From: Chitinophagaceae bacterium
GTDB taxonomy: Bacteria; Bacteroidota; Bacteroidia; Chitinophagales; UBA10324
Reading direction: 5' to 3'
DNA length: 64,000 bases
Assembly (NCBI GenBank): GCA_016704325.1
Contig: JADJAG010000004.1
Span: forward strand, 372,001 to 436,000
Shown: positions 20,101-30,240 of the stretch, piece by piece
Position numbering within the stretch: position 1 is the stretch's first letter
Layout: every line of letters starts with the position of its first letter
Program-made: the position numbers and the translations under genes
The notes under the pieces: generated by a model
Told to the model about the DNA's origin: nothing
The model's database searches: none
The model's input: the letters and a program-made list of their open reading frames with translations, nothing else

Positions 20101-23100
20101 AATACTTCACCATAAAGAATCATGCCGGTACTTCACCCAATGCATACGCAGGTATTTATGCGGTAGGAGGAAATAATGGTATCGATGTGCAGCATTGCAC
20201 GCTGAAAGACAACGTAGGCGGCAGTGGCTTCTATGCCAATGGACCCATCAATGGAGTAATGCTCAACGACCTTGACGTATCGGGACATACCAATGCTTTC
20301 GGAGCGGCAAGAGGAATCGTGATTTGGAACGGGCTTAAAGAAAACATCACGATCACAAACAGTGATGTTTACAACAACAACTGTTGTGGTATTGAACTGC
20401 AGGATGGCACGGCATCCGGCGTGACGATGAGCAACAACAATATTCATGACAACGGCGACAATGGTATAGGCGTGGTAGGATTGCAGGGTCCGGGTGAGAA
20501 CCTGATCAGCCTCAATACCCTTACCAACAACGGGCGGTTCGGTATAGAAGTGAAGAACCCGAACGGTTCCGGAGCAGTAAGCGGCGCAGGCCGAATTGTG
20601 GTGGAAGACAACATCGTAAGCAGGACATTGGCCATTGTTGATGCACGCGACATCGCAGGTATCGCCGCCTTCCGCAGAGGCGTGCTGGCCGGCAATGTGG
20701 ATGTGCCCAATGGAGTGGTGATACAGAACAATATGGTATCGGGCTATACCCAACCCAGCACAAGTGAAGGTTTCGGCATCGTTGTGGAAGGCACCAATAG
20801 TACGGTAACCGGCAATACAGTGAGTGGGTGCGATGTGGGCATACAACGGCAGTCAGGTCATCTGCCTTACCCTGGTGATGGTGATCAGAACAATCTGGCA
20901 GATACTTATTTTGGAAGAGGCAACTCACCGGTCACCTGCGGCGTAAGTGTATCCGGAAATACACTGAGCAATACGCTTGATACACGCGATGTACCGTCAA
21001 GTATATCAACGGGAGGCACTGTTTACAATACTACTACCCTCAAGACATTCTGCTCGATACAATCAGCCATTAACGATGCAGGTACTTTAAACGGCCATAC
21101 CCTGCAGATAAGTTCGGGAACATTCAATGAACAGGTACTGGTCAATAAGAGTTTGAACATTTTAGGTATCGGAATGACACAGCCGGAAGTGAACTTCACA
21201 GGTACGGTCTCCGGCAAGCCAACACTTTTTGATATTTCTGCTGATGGCGTAACTATTGAGAACATCCATTTCAATGTAGATCTTTCAAAACTTAGAAGTG
21301 CCATCATCGCATCTTCAGCCGGACTGGATAACATCGTGGTGAAGGACAACGTAATAGATGCATATGGAACTCCTGCAGGTTCTTATGGCGACCGCAATGC
21401 GGTAAGTATTAACTATGGCGGTAGCACCAACTACCGTGTTGCAACTGCAGGAGTTAACTCCATTACCTTCCAGGGAAATACGGTAAACGGATCATTGCCG
21501 TCCAGTTTCTTCAGGTCCGGTGTATCAGCTGATGAATGTGGCGGTACTTTCTCCGGCAATACGCTGCAGACCATTAATCATGATGTGCTGGTACGCTTCG
21601 GCAGCAATGGCAACATCGATGTGATGGGCAACAACTTCAACGGCGGCGGATTAGAGCTTGATGATATGAATGCCGGAGCGGGCATGTTAACCGTTTCGAC
21701 TAATATTTTCGATGCCACATTTGCAAACTCTTCAGCCCCGGGCAGTGCCGTGTTGCGCCTGCAAAACAATTACAATGCAAAGACGACCAACGTCAGCGGT
21801 AACACATTCACCAATCATCAGTGGGCAGTTAACCTATCCAATTATAACACGGTAACATTAGACAACAACACCTTCACGCCGTTTGCAGGTTCCACTACCT
21901 ATCATCATGTTACAGTAAATACCAAGGCTATCAGTACCAACTCCAACAGTATTGTGCAGGTAATAAACAGTGCAGTATTTACTAACAACACCTTTAACGG
22001 CTCAGGCACTCCGGGCGGAACGGCATTATCATTTCATAACCACGACAGCGATGCGGCTACCTTTGGAGCTTTCACCGTGGGCGGCGCAGGAAGTGAAAAT
22101 AATTTCAATACCAGTATTGCCAACTTCATCTACTTAGACAGTCAGACCGGCACCAGTTCAGGCGCTACTTTTCCCGCTTATACTTCCTTAATCGGAGCAG
22201 GTGCAGGAGCACTCACCACGATGGCCTGCTGGACACCGAACATCACAATCACCGATAACAAGTTTGACGTAGGTGCAGGATTGCAGCTGCCTGCTGCAAT
22301 GAACTTTGCACAACGTACTTCACTGGAAGGCGCTCTTTTCCATAAGCCCGACAATGCATGCCTTGGTCAACTGATCTACTTCATACCTGTCCATAACCTA
22401 ACACAGAACACTTACTATTCCACAATACAAAGTGCAGTAACGGCGGCAGCATCCAATGATGTAATAGAATGTTCGGAGTGGACCTATAATGAAAAGGTAG
22501 TGATCGACAAGACCCTAACCCTTCAGGGCGTTAGCGAAGCCAATTGCGTGATCGACGGTGCCGGGCTTGGCAACGGATCAGGAATCTACATCAACAACGG
22601 CATCACCGGTGTGGTAATAAAATACTTCACGATAAAGAATCATGCCGGTACTTCACCCAATGCATACGCAGGTATTTATGCGGTAGGAGGAAATAATGGT
22701 ATCGATGTGCAGCATTGCACGTTGAAAGACAATGTAGGCGGCAGTGGCTTCTATGCCAATGGACCCATCAATGGAGTAATGCTCAACGACCTTGACGTAT
22801 CGGGACATACCAATGCTTTCGGAGCGGCAAGAGGAATCGTGATTTGGAACGGGCTTAAAGAAAACATCACGATCACAAACAGTGATGTTTACAACAACAA
22901 CTGTTGTGGTATAGAACTGCAGGATGGCACGGCATCCGGCGTGACGATGAGCAACAACAATATTCATGACAACGGCGACAATGGCATAGGCGTGGTAGGA
23001 TTACAAGGCCCCGGAGAGAACCTGATCAGCCTCAATACCCTTACCAACAATGGGCGGTTCGGTATAGAAGTGAAGAACCCGAACGGTTCCGGAGCAGTAA

Positions 23101-26100
23101 GCGGCGCAGGCCGAATTGTGGTGGAAGACAACATCGTAAGCAGGACATTGGCCATTGTTGATGCACGCGACATCGCAGGTATCGCCGCCTTCCGCAGAGG
23201 CGTGCTGGCCGGCAATGTGGATGTGCCCAATGGAGTGGTGATACAGAACAATATGGTATCGGGCTATACCCAACCCAGTACGAGTGAAGGCTTCGGCATC
23301 GTTGTGGAAGGCACCAATAGTACGGTAACCGGCAATACAGTGAGTGGGTGCGATGTGGGCATACAGCGCCAGTCAGGTCATCTGCCTTACCCGGGCGATG
23401 GTGATCAGAACAATCTGGCAGATACTTATTTTGGAAGAGGCAACTCACCGGTCACCTGCGGCGTAAGTGTATCAGGAAATACACTGAGCAATACGCTTGA
23501 TACACGAGATGTACCGGCAAGTATATCAACCGGAGGCACTGTTTACAATACTACTACCCTCAAGACATTCTGTTCGATACAAGCAGCTATCAACGATGCA
23601 GGTACTTTAAACGGACATACCCTGCAGGTTAGCGCAGGATTGTTTTCTGAAAATGTTATCGTTTCTAAATCTGTGACAATAGCAGGTGCCGGACAGGGTA
23701 TAACAATAGTAGTCCCAGCCGCAAGCGATCCCAATTGCGGCGGTGCAGGTGGTGGTTCACTTTGCGTAGGAAGCAGCAACGTCTTTTTGATACAATCTGA
23801 TGATGTAGTCATCCATGATCTTACCGTTGACGGCGACAACACGTTACTGACCAGCGGAACTGTTGCAGGTGGTGCAGATCTTGATGCACGCAATGGTATC
23901 ATTACCAACCATACTTTAGGTGTTTACCAGAATCTGGAAGTGTATAATGTAACAGTCAGTAACATTTATCTGCGCGGCATGTATGCTTCTTCGGGAGGCA
24001 CATTTAATTTCCACAACAATACCGTAAACAACGTGCAGGCCAGTGCCTCTTCCATTGCTATGTTCAACTTTGGAGGTGCAGGTTTAATGACTGACAACAT
24101 CGTATCGGATGCAAACGATGGCATTGCTTCCAACTGGTCAAGAGGTACGGTATATTCAGGTAATACGGTCAGCAGTTCAGGAAGTGGTATTCATACTGAT
24201 AACAACGGAGGATCCGGTGGTATCGCTGATACCATAAAGAATAACACCGTGCAGAACAGCAACCTGAATGGTTATGGCATTTGGGTATTCGCACCCTATC
24301 AGCCTGTTCAGGTATTAAACAATACTGTTAATAATGTAGATGTTGGTATGGCAGCAGCAGGACAGCAGGCAGCGGTTACTACATTGTTCTCCGGAAATAC
24401 CATAGATGGACAAAACAAAGTGAACAGTACCGGTATGTATGTTACTACCAGCCTGTTTGGCTTCGGAAGTTCTAATGTCTCCGTTGATTTTATCAATAAC
24501 TATGTCGTCAATAATGAAGCCGATGGGTTCTATCTTGAATCGGAGGCAGGTCAGACACTGACACTTAGTGCACACGACAACTCCATCACAGGTAATGCAC
24601 CCTATGCAGTAGAAGATGCAGGTGCAGGTACTTTCAATGTGGATATGACTTGCAACTGGTACGGTATAACCGGCGGGGGTGTAGCGGCATTGTTTAATAG
24701 CAGTGCAGTATATACTCCATTCCTGGGTGTGGGTACTGATGATGCTCCAGCTATTGCGGGCTTCCAGCCTATACCAAACAGTTGTAACGGTTGCCTCGGT
24801 GGCACCGTGGCTAACATTTCTACCGGAGAATTCTTCTGTTCTATTCAAGCAGCCATCGATGATCCGCAAACCATGGATGGAAATATACTAGAAGTGGGAG
24901 CCGGTACCTACGCCGAAAATGTAATCCTAAATAAATCCCTCATCATTAATGGTCCGAACGCATTGGTGAATGCCTGTTCAGGTATTCGCGTAGCTGAAGC
25001 AATTATAGTTCCAGCTACGTCGGCTATTTCAACTGGTGAGATTATTCACGTGGCCGCCTCAAATGTAACGATCAGTGGATTTACAATCGATGGCGACAAT
25101 ACTTTACTTGCCGGCGGATTTACCAGCACCAATGGTGCTGATATTGATGCTGCTGAAGGTATTACAGTATATGAAACGGGGGTGAATAACCTGACGGTGA
25201 CCAACAACATTATCCGCAACCTCTCTTACTTTGGAGTTACGTTGTATGATTATCCTGCAGGCGTTCCTTCCACCGGACATACCATTGCAAACAATAGTAT
25301 CCATGACTTAGGAACGTATGATGCCACATCAGGCATAGACTATTGGGGCGGTGGTGTATTGCTGTATAATAATCAATATGCTGCAGTCACTGACAATTGT
25401 ATGGATAATGTCCGCCTGGGTGTGCAAACAGGAAATTTCTCTGCAGCAAATCCGGGATCAACTGCTTATCAACTGATCGACGGTAATACCATGACCAATG
25501 TCCGTCGCACCGGTGTATTTCACAATTTACACTATGGAACAGCTTCTGCGTTCACTATCTCAAACAATTCAATCACCGGAGTTTCCAATGTAAATGAGAC
25601 AAAATGGAATGGCATAAGTCTGTTTTCCTTATCTGTTCCTTCTACTGCAACTGATAATATCATCAGCGCAGCCGGTGTTACACAAACATCCAAAGGTTAT
25701 GAAGTGTGGAATGTAAAATCTACCACTCCCGCGGCTATTGATGGCGGATCGGTAAGTGATGCTACAATGGGTGTTTTTGTAAACAACTACGATGGCTATA
25801 ACAGCGACGCTTCAGATGGTGCACATGCAACTATTTCCGGAATTACCATCAATCCAATTAGTAGTGGAACAGGAGTGAGACTGTATGATAATCCTTCCAG
25901 CACGCATGCCAATGTGCAGGCAACATTAGGCGCCGGTGTAACAATCAATGCATGTACTGATGGACTCGTGGTGGAAAATGCTGCTGCATCTGTAACTGCG
26001 ATGGGAAATGTTGCTTTTGCCGGACAATCCGGTGATTACATCAAACTGATCAGCAACGCCGCTAATATTGATGCGACAACTGCATCCTTTGACGGTAACA

Positions 26101-29003
26101 CAGGCGGTTCCGCTTCGTTGCCACAAAACTTTGCGATAGAAGATAAGATAATGCACAAAGTGGACAATATCAGTTTGGGCTTAGTAAGGGTGAAAGCGGC
26201 TGAACTTTTTGTTACGCTGGCTTCAGGAAGTGTGCAGCGTGGCGTGGATGCTGCTACGGTTGCCGATGTAGTAAATGTAAACAACGGAACATTCAATGAA
26301 AATGTGGCACTTAATAAAGAAGTTACGCTGGCAGGACAAGGACCGGCTAATACTATACTTACTCCTTCAGTAGCCTGCAGCGGTAACGGGTTGGCATTTA
26401 CTGCCGCCAATGCACAGGCAAAAAACCTGAAGGTGACTAACTTCAGCAGGGGCATTACCGTTGCTTCAGCAAACAATACCATCAGAAATGTGGAATCGGT
26501 TTCAAATTGTTCTTATGGAATTGAATTGTTTACCGGAACCAGTGCATTAAACATTGTGCAATCGAAATTCAACGGCAATATCGTGGGATTGCGCACTGGA
26601 TCTGTCGTGGTAGTGAATGGTTTAACCATGGATAGCTCTGAAGTGAAGAGCAACAGCGCACAAGGACTTTACACAACGGCCAACACCGGTGGCACAGCCG
26701 TATTCGATAACATCCTGATTAAGAATTCAGACTTCAGCAATAATCTGCAAAAGGGTATGTACTTCGAAGTATTGAGCAATGCAACCATCGATAATGTAAC
26801 AATGGATAACAGCGGAACCGATATTGCCTATGGATTTAATAATGGTATTGATATCAACCTCAAATACAACAGCTATTCCAATATCACCATTCAGAATTCA
26901 AGCATCACGAATTGCGGGGTGAATGGAACTGCAACGGATCCGCAAAATCCTGCAGCAATAGCTGTTAAGGCGCGTGATGATGCTCCTTCCTACAGTGCAG
27001 TGCCGGCTTCGCTAACCAATCTGACAGTGAAGAACAACTTCATCTCCGGACCAATAAACGGTATAAGAATTGGCGAGTTTGGAAAAGTAAACAATACACC
27101 AACCAATACGCTCATAAATGAGAATGACCTAAGCGCCGCTTTCTCTAATAAAGCCATCGTTGACCGGGTAAATGCGGCAGTGAATGCAGAATGTAACTGG
27201 TATGGCGTCACTTCCTATGCCGCTGTTGCCGCAAAGATTGCCGTGGCTGCAGGATCAGTTGATTTCGTTGGCTGGCTTAACAATGGAACGGATGATGCTC
27301 CGGCCATTCCCGGTTTCCAACCAATACCCGGAAGTTGTGCCGGTAGCGCCGTGGTTGTTACATTAAATGCTTCAACTGATGTAACATGTAATGGCGGTAG
27401 TGATGGAACAATCGATATCAATGTATCAGGAGGTGTGTTGCCCTATACTTTTTCATGGACAAGCGGCCAAATTACAGAAGACATTAGCGGAGTGGCTGCC
27501 GGTGCTGATACCGTAATAGTTACGGATGATCTTGGTTCCTCAGATACACTGATTGTAATCATCAACGAACCGGCAATATTGAGTGCTACCGTAAATTCAA
27601 CAAATGTAAGTTGCCCGGGAGCCACTGACGGTACCATTACCATCAGCTCACCTGCGGGTGGCAATGGAACCTATGAATACAGTATCAATGGTGGTGGAAA
27701 CTGGTTTGCAAGTGGCAACTTTACAGCACTTTCAGTGGCGACTTATGATGTAAGGATCCGCGATGCTGCACAAATTTCCTGTGTAGTGATACTGGATGGC
27801 GCTTTAGCAGTATCTCCGCCTCCGGTTTTGAGCGCTACTGTAAATTCAACTGATGTTAGTTGCCATGGAGCCAACGACGGCACCATCACCATCAGTTCAC
27901 CAATCGGCGGATACGGTACCTACGAATACAGTATTAACGGAGGTGCTAATTGGTTTGCAAGTGGTAACTTCATAGCGCTTCCAAACGCTACTTATAATGT
28001 GCAGATCCGCGATGCAGCACATATTGCCTGTGTGGTTATTCTGAACGGAGCATTAAGCATAGCGCAACCTCTTATTCTTGGAGGCAGCCTTACACCCGTA
28101 AATGTTACCTGCAATGGCGCAGCCAACGGTTCCATCACAACCACTATAACCGGAGGCACGCCAATGTATTCCTACTTATGGAGCAACAGTGCTACGTCTG
28201 CTGACGTGTCAGGTCTTGCACCGGGTTCCTATTCTGTTACGGTTACTGATGCGAATGGATGTACGGCTATACTTGGTCCTGTTTCCATTACGCAGCCTGC
28301 TGCTTTGAACATCGCAACGAGCAGAACTAATGTGAGTTGTTTTGGTGGCAGCAATGGTACTGCTAATGCGGCAGCAAGCGGAGGTACACCTCCTTATTCT
28401 TTCTTATGGAGCTCCGGCCAAATGACGAGCAGCATCACCGGCTTATCATTCGGAACTTATATGGTTACGGTAACAGATGCAAACGGATGCACTAAGACAA
28501 AGACAGTAAATATCACTCAGCCGTCTGAACTTACGCTTTCTGTTTCAGGTACTTATCCCATGGCAACTGCCATTCCGGGAGGAGGTAGTCCCGGGTATAC
28601 TTACTTGTGGAGCACGGGTGCCACAACCGCTTCGATAACGGTGGGTGTTCATGGAACTTACACATGTACTGTAACGGATGCTAAAAATTGCAAGAAAACT
28701 TCCGGCATCACTTTCCGCTTTGAAGATCCTGCTATCACATCGAAAACAAACTTTGATGTGCAGGTCTATCCAAATCCAACGAGCAATGAAGTACGTGTTC
28801 AGTTTAATGCATCAGATGGGGATGTATATGAAGTTATTATACGTGACATAACCGGAAAAGTACTGCTGCTTGATGGCGGATGGGCTACAGCAGGAACAAA
28901 CCTGTTGCATTACAATTTAAGTTCGCTCGCTTCAGGTACTTACCTGATGTATGTACGTGATGAAGAAAATTACGAAGTTGTTAAAGTGATGGTACAGAAA
29001 TAG
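17154..29003 (+). CDS. giant T9SS-secreted adhesin: HYR, beta-helix, SprB repeats, type A sorting domain
   Basis: A 3,949-residue predicted surface protein. A second ATG at 17241 opens a cleaner signal peptide (MKNSLHPCALPVILLFAIQF..SAQ) and may be the true start. Order of parts: an N-terminal beta-sandwich (to ~270), HYR-like domains (~275-455, VNWTITDDCSNVYSCIQTITV), a very long right-handed beta-helix region (~460-3,390; repeated CSIQAAIND openings and NNTVSGN-type coils), SprB repeats (~3,400-3,850; VTCNGGSDGTIDINVSGG and VTDANGC), and a T9SS type A sorting domain (VQVYPNPTSNEVRV to the end). Such proteins are exported through SprA and anchored or released outside the cell. The ligand is unknown. 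Two modules inside the beta-helix are nearly identical (see the repeat entries). Confidence 0.9.
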   Translation: MEKVQISVIQYKLLQSGLNNSFSSVKHLPMKNSLHPCALPVILLFAIQFVISQNISAQLLQQDFSLNNPISQYVSATPTNQQFTAISTSGAGASVSAATGSLVYTRTGATGTYSRIDDFSPTPATLSYSFKLAVTCAANSNSVAQFKVGAGFSNSNTPELNANTWGRIGIDYRATDKFRIRDFATGSLSAAFSGTQTITWVLNNYGSSVTYTAPDLSTETVSNGKMDVWVGSTKVLNDIASTTPSVSMTDLKFVINGGSGTLTIDDILIEELPVSAVTCPAAAVPPTGGISVDPGECSAYVVLTAPVYNGALCLPVTMVNDYNGTDDASDIYAVGVTVVNWTITDDCSNVYSCIQTITVTDDEAPTFTCPVAGFTRNAVPGSCTYTANSGEFDNVFPNDNCTLSSLLCDISGATPAASGLTTLDNVVFSEGITTVTWTATDVEGNSNTCSFDVTVNGPVHNINSGLSYCTIQAAINDPLSLDGHILEVDPGTYDEQVIVNKSLTIRASGITKPTIDFTGIVSGKPTLFDISADGVTIENIHFNVDLSKLRSAIIASSSGLDNIVVKDNVIDAYGTPAGSYGDRNAVSINYSGTTNYRVAAGGVNTINFQNNTVNGSPSSFFRAGVAVDEGGGSFTGNTLQTGSHDILVRFSSNGAVTITGNNLNGGGIELSDQNAASGTITVSGNIFTAGFNDPNVALLRIKNNYNSIAHVVSANTFNYSEWAVSLENMNSTTMDGNTFSSSSATAHAVAMNTKSISSNSSTIVQVAVGAIMTNNNFNGTGTALTFQNHDDIGHAYGTITLGTPGNENNFASTLSSFISMDSQTGSSDLSVTFPNYPAIIGTGGTKTTTMACWDLNLNAEHNKFDVGSGLQLPAAMNFANRTLLEAMLNHDPDNSCLGVITYFIPVHNLTQNTYYSTIQSAVTAAASNDVIECSEWTYNEKVVIDKTLTLQGVSEANCVIDGAGLGNGSGIYINNGITGVVIKYFTIKNHAGTSPNAYAGIYAVGGNNGIDVQHCTLKDNVGGSGFYANGPINGVMLNDLDVSGHTNAFGAARGIVIWNGLKENITITNSDVYNNNCCGIELQDGTASGVTMSNNNIHDNGDNGIGVVGLQGPGENLISLNTLTNNGRFGIEVKNPNGSGAVSGAGRIVVEDNIVSRTLAIVDARDIAGIAAFRRGVLAGNVDVPNGVVIQNNMVSGYTQPSTSEGFGIVVEGTNSTVTGNTVSGCDVGIQRQSGHLPYPGDGDQNNLADTYFGRGNSPVTCGVSVSGNTLSNTLDTRDVPSSISTGGTVYNTTTLKTFCSIQSAINDAGTLNGHTLQISSGTFNEQVLVNKSLNILGIGMTQPEVNFTGTVSGKPTLFDISADGVTIENIHFNVDLSKLRSAIIASSAGLDNIVVKDNVIDAYGTPAGSYGDRNAVSINYGGSTNYRVATAGVNSITFQGNTVNGSLPSSFFRSGVSADECGGTFSGNTLQTINHDVLVRFGSNGNIDVMGNNFNGGGLELDDMNAGAGMLTVSTNIFDATFANSSAPGSAVLRLQNNYNAKTTNVSGNTFTNHQWAVNLSNYNTVTLDNNTFTPFAGSTTYHHVTVNTKAISTNSNSIVQVINSAVFTNNTFNGSGTPGGTALSFHNHDSDAATFGAFTVGGAGSENNFNTSIANFIYLDSQTGTSSGATFPAYTSLIGAGAGALTTMACWTPNITITDNKFDVGAGLQLPAAMNFAQRTSLEGALFHKPDNACLGQLIYFIPVHNLTQNTYYSTIQSAVTAAASNDVIECSEWTYNEKVVIDKTLTLQGVSEANCVIDGAGLGNGSGIYINNGITGVVIKYFTIKNHAGTSPNAYAGIYAVGGNNGIDVQHCTLKDNVGGSGFYANGPINGVMLNDLDVSGHTNAFGAARGIVIWNGLKENITITNSDVYNNNCCGIELQDGTASGVTMSNNNIHDNGDNGIGVVGLQGPGENLISLNTLTNNGRFGIEVKNPNGSGAVSGAGRIVVEDNIVSRTLAIVDARDIAGIAAFRRGVLAGNVDVPNGVVIQNNMVSGYTQPSTSEGFGIVVEGTNSTVTGNTVSGCDVGIQRQSGHLPYPGDGDQNNLADTYFGRGNSPVTCGVSVSGNTLSNTLDTRDVPASISTGGTVYNTTTLKTFCSIQAAINDAGTLNGHTLQVSAGLFSENVIVSKSVTIAGAGQGITIVVPAASDPNCGGAGGGSLCVGSSNVFLIQSDDVVIHDLTVDGDNTLLTSGTVAGGADLDARNGIITNHTLGVYQNLEVYNVTVSNIYLRGMYASSGGTFNFHNNTVNNVQASASSIAMFNFGGAGLMTDNIVSDANDGIASNWSRGTVYSGNTVSSSGSGIHTDNNGGSGGIADTIKNNTVQNSNLNGYGIWVFAPYQPVQVLNNTVNNVDVGMAAAGQQAAVTTLFSGNTIDGQNKVNSTGMYVTTSLFGFGSSNVSVDFINNYVVNNEADGFYLESEAGQTLTLSAHDNSITGNAPYAVEDAGAGTFNVDMTCNWYGITGGGVAALFNSSAVYTPFLGVGTDDAPAIAGFQPIPNSCNGCLGGTVANISTGEFFCSIQAAIDDPQTMDGNILEVGAGTYAENVILNKSLIINGPNALVNACSGIRVAEAIIVPATSAISTGEIIHVAASNVTISGFTIDGDNTLLAGGFTSTNGADIDAAEGITVYETGVNNLTVTNNIIRNLSYFGVTLYDYPAGVPSTGHTIANNSIHDLGTYDATSGIDYWGGGVLLYNNQYAAVTDNCMDNVRLGVQTGNFSAANPGSTAYQLIDGNTMTNVRRTGVFHNLHYGTASAFTISNNSITGVSNVNETKWNGISLFSLSVPSTATDNIISAAGVTQTSKGYEVWNVKSTTPAAIDGGSVSDATMGVFVNNYDGYNSDASDGAHATISGITINPISSGTGVRLYDNPSSTHANVQATLGAGVTINACTDGLVVENAAASVTAMGNVAFAGQSGDYIKLISNAANIDATTASFDGNTGGSASLPQNFAIEDKIMHKVDNISLGLVRVKAAELFVTLASGSVQRGVDAATVADVVNVNNGTFNENVALNKEVTLAGQGPANTILTPSVACSGNGLAFTAANAQAKNLKVTNFSRGITVASANNTIRNVESVSNCSYGIELFTGTSALNIVQSKFNGNIVGLRTGSVVVVNGLTMDSSEVKSNSAQGLYTTANTGGTAVFDNILIKNSDFSNNLQKGMYFEVLSNATIDNVTMDNSGTDIAYGFNNGIDINLKYNSYSNITIQNSSITNCGVNGTATDPQNPAAIAVKARDDAPSYSAVPASLTNLTVKNNFISGPINGIRIGEFGKVNNTPTNTLINENDLSAAFSNKAIVDRVNAAVNAECNWYGVTSYAAVAAKIAVAAGSVDFVGWLNNGTDDAPAIPGFQPIPGSCAGSAVVVTLNASTDVTCNGGSDGTIDINVSGGVLPYTFSWTSGQITEDISGVAAGADTVIVTDDLGSSDTLIVIINEPAILSATVNSTNVSCPGATDGTITISSPAGGNGTYEYSINGGGNWFASGNFTALSVATYDVRIRDAAQISCVVILDGALAVSPPPVLSATVNSTDVSCHGANDGTITISSPIGGYGTYEYSINGGANWFASGNFIALPNATYNVQIRDAAHIACVVILNGALSIAQPLILGGSLTPVNVTCNGAANGSITTTITGGTPMYSYLWSNSATSADVSGLAPGSYSVTVTDANGCTAILGPVSITQPAALNIATSRTNVSCFGGSNGTANAAASGGTPPYSFLWSSGQMTSSITGLSFGTYMVTVTDANGCTKTKTVNITQPSELTLSVSGTYPMATAIPGGGSPGYTYLWSTGATTASITVGVHGTYTCTVTDAKNCKKTSGITFRFEDPAITSKTNFDVQVYPNPTSNEVRVQFNASDGDVYEVIIRDITGKVLLLDGGWATAGTNLLHYNLSSLASGTYLMYVRDEENYEVVKVMVQK
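19861..21115 (+). repeat. intragenic 1.25-kb beta-helix module, copy 1
   Basis: This segment inside the giant adhesin recurs at 22381-23635, exactly 2,520 bases downstream. Over ~385 codons the proteins appear identical, while the DNA differs at scattered, almost all synonymous positions. An older, more diverged module pair (about 18540-19850 and 21025-22370, both with GKPTLFDISADGVTIENIHF) alternates with it, giving an A-B-A'-B' architecture. Confidence 0.9.
22381..23635 (+). repeat. intragenic 1.25-kb beta-helix module, copy 2
   Basis: Partner of the module at 19861-21115. Identity fades at the end, where ISSGTFNEQ in copy 1 is replaced by VSAGLFSEN, marking the downstream edge of the duplicated unit. 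Confidence 0.9.
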
Positions 29004-29176
29004 AAATTGAATTAATCAGCAGAATGGCCTTGCGTAGCCGGAAAGATATTTCACCAAAAACTTGATTCAGTATCTGCTCACTACACCGGCAGGTACTGAA
29101 TCAAATCCGGTAGGAAAGATAATCGTTTAGAACATCTCATTTTACTTTACCCGCTTCAGTATATCTGATACTCAAA

Positions 29177-30106
29177 ATGAAAATTTCCTTTAGAAGAGTT
29201 GTTTCAGGCATTGTACCTTTTTGTGCAGTATGTATCCTGCTGTTTTCTTCTCGGCCTGCAGGTGCACAGCCATGCACAAAACACTTTGAGGTAAACGCCG
29301 GCCCTGATATAGAGGTGTGCAGTGGAGGTTCTGTTGGATTGGGTGGTAGCATCGGTGGTGATGCCAACACCGCTACCTGGCGCGGCGGGACAGGTACTTT
29401 TAGCCCTGACAGGAATACGGTAGACGCCGAATACACAGCATCCGTTTCAGAACACGGAACTACCGTGGTGCTGATTCTTGTAGCGAAAAACCCTGCTTTC
29501 GCTGATTGTCTGCCGGAACGCGATCAAATGAGTATTACAGTAAATGAAGAAGTAAAGGTGAATGCCGGCGGAGATCAACAGGTTTGCGGAAACCAGCCTG
29601 TGAAGTTGCACGGTACCGTATCCGGTAAAGCAAAGCTAATTACCTGGATAACCCGTGGTAGTGGATCTTTTGACAACCCTCATAATGCGGAAGCGGTTTA
29701 TACACCTTCTGATGCCGATGTAAAAAGCGGTGCTGTCACCATATACCTTAAAGCACAACCATTCGGTGTCTGCCTGCCAGATTCCGATGCCATCATTCTT
29801 ACCATGGATGGGTCGTTTTTATTTACTACTGAAACTGATCTGAATACAATTGGAAGCAAGCCGGTGAATTTGGTAATTCATACTTCCGGTACTCCCGGAA
29901 GCATCCGCTGGACGAGTGAAGGTTCCGGAAAATTCAACGATGCCTCTGCGGCGCAAACAAATTACAACCCTTCCGGGGAAGATGTAAAGAATGGAAAGAT
30001 TGTGTTGCTGGTAACCACCACTTCTGTTACTGGAAAGTGTAGTGCAGAGAAAGCTGTTACACTGCACTTGTTGCCACGGGCCGCTGTTGTGCCGGAGGAG
30101 AAGTAA
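29177..30106 (+). CDS. secreted protein with three Ig/PKD-like repeats
   Basis: A 309-residue protein with a clear signal peptide (MKISFRRVVSGIVPFCAVC..GAQP). The mature part holds three related ~85-residue beta-sandwich repeats. The best is NAGPDIEVCSGGSVGLGG with WRGGTGTFSPDRNTVDAEYT; the second starts NAGGDQQVCGNQPVKLHG, and the third is degenerate. The same repeat type opens the next gene, at residues ~110-375, so the two neighbours are related or exchange modules. No T9SS sorting domain is recognised at the C-terminus (LLPRAAVVPEEK), so the final location is unclear. Function unknown. Confidence 0.75.
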   Translation: MKISFRRVVSGIVPFCAVCILLFSSRPAGAQPCTKHFEVNAGPDIEVCSGGSVGLGGSIGGDANTATWRGGTGTFSPDRNTVDAEYTASVSEHGTTVVLILVAKNPAFADCLPERDQMSITVNEEVKVNAGGDQQVCGNQPVKLHGTVSGKAKLITWITRGSGSFDNPHNAEAVYTPSDADVKSGAVTIYLKAQPFGVCLPDSDAIILTMDGSFLFTTETDLNTIGSKPVNLVIHTSGTPGSIRWTSEGSGKFNDASAAQTNYNPSGEDVKNGKIVLLVTTTSVTGKCSAEKAVTLHLLPRAAVVPEEK

Positions 30107-30240
30107 AAAGCTTAAAATGGATAGACTGAATTTTAAGCACATTAAATAAATGTCAGAATCTTTAATAAGTAAAATGTAACCATTGTAAACTGTATTACTA
30201 CTCCCATTTTTTACACGATCTTCAAAAAGCACCTGCTTCT

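Noticed and set aside
20133..20846. Long minus-strand frame of 237 codons inside the giant adhesin
   Set aside because: Antisense shadow of the beta-helix repeat; a near-copy occurs in the duplicated module and the translation is His/Cys/Tyr-rich nonsense.
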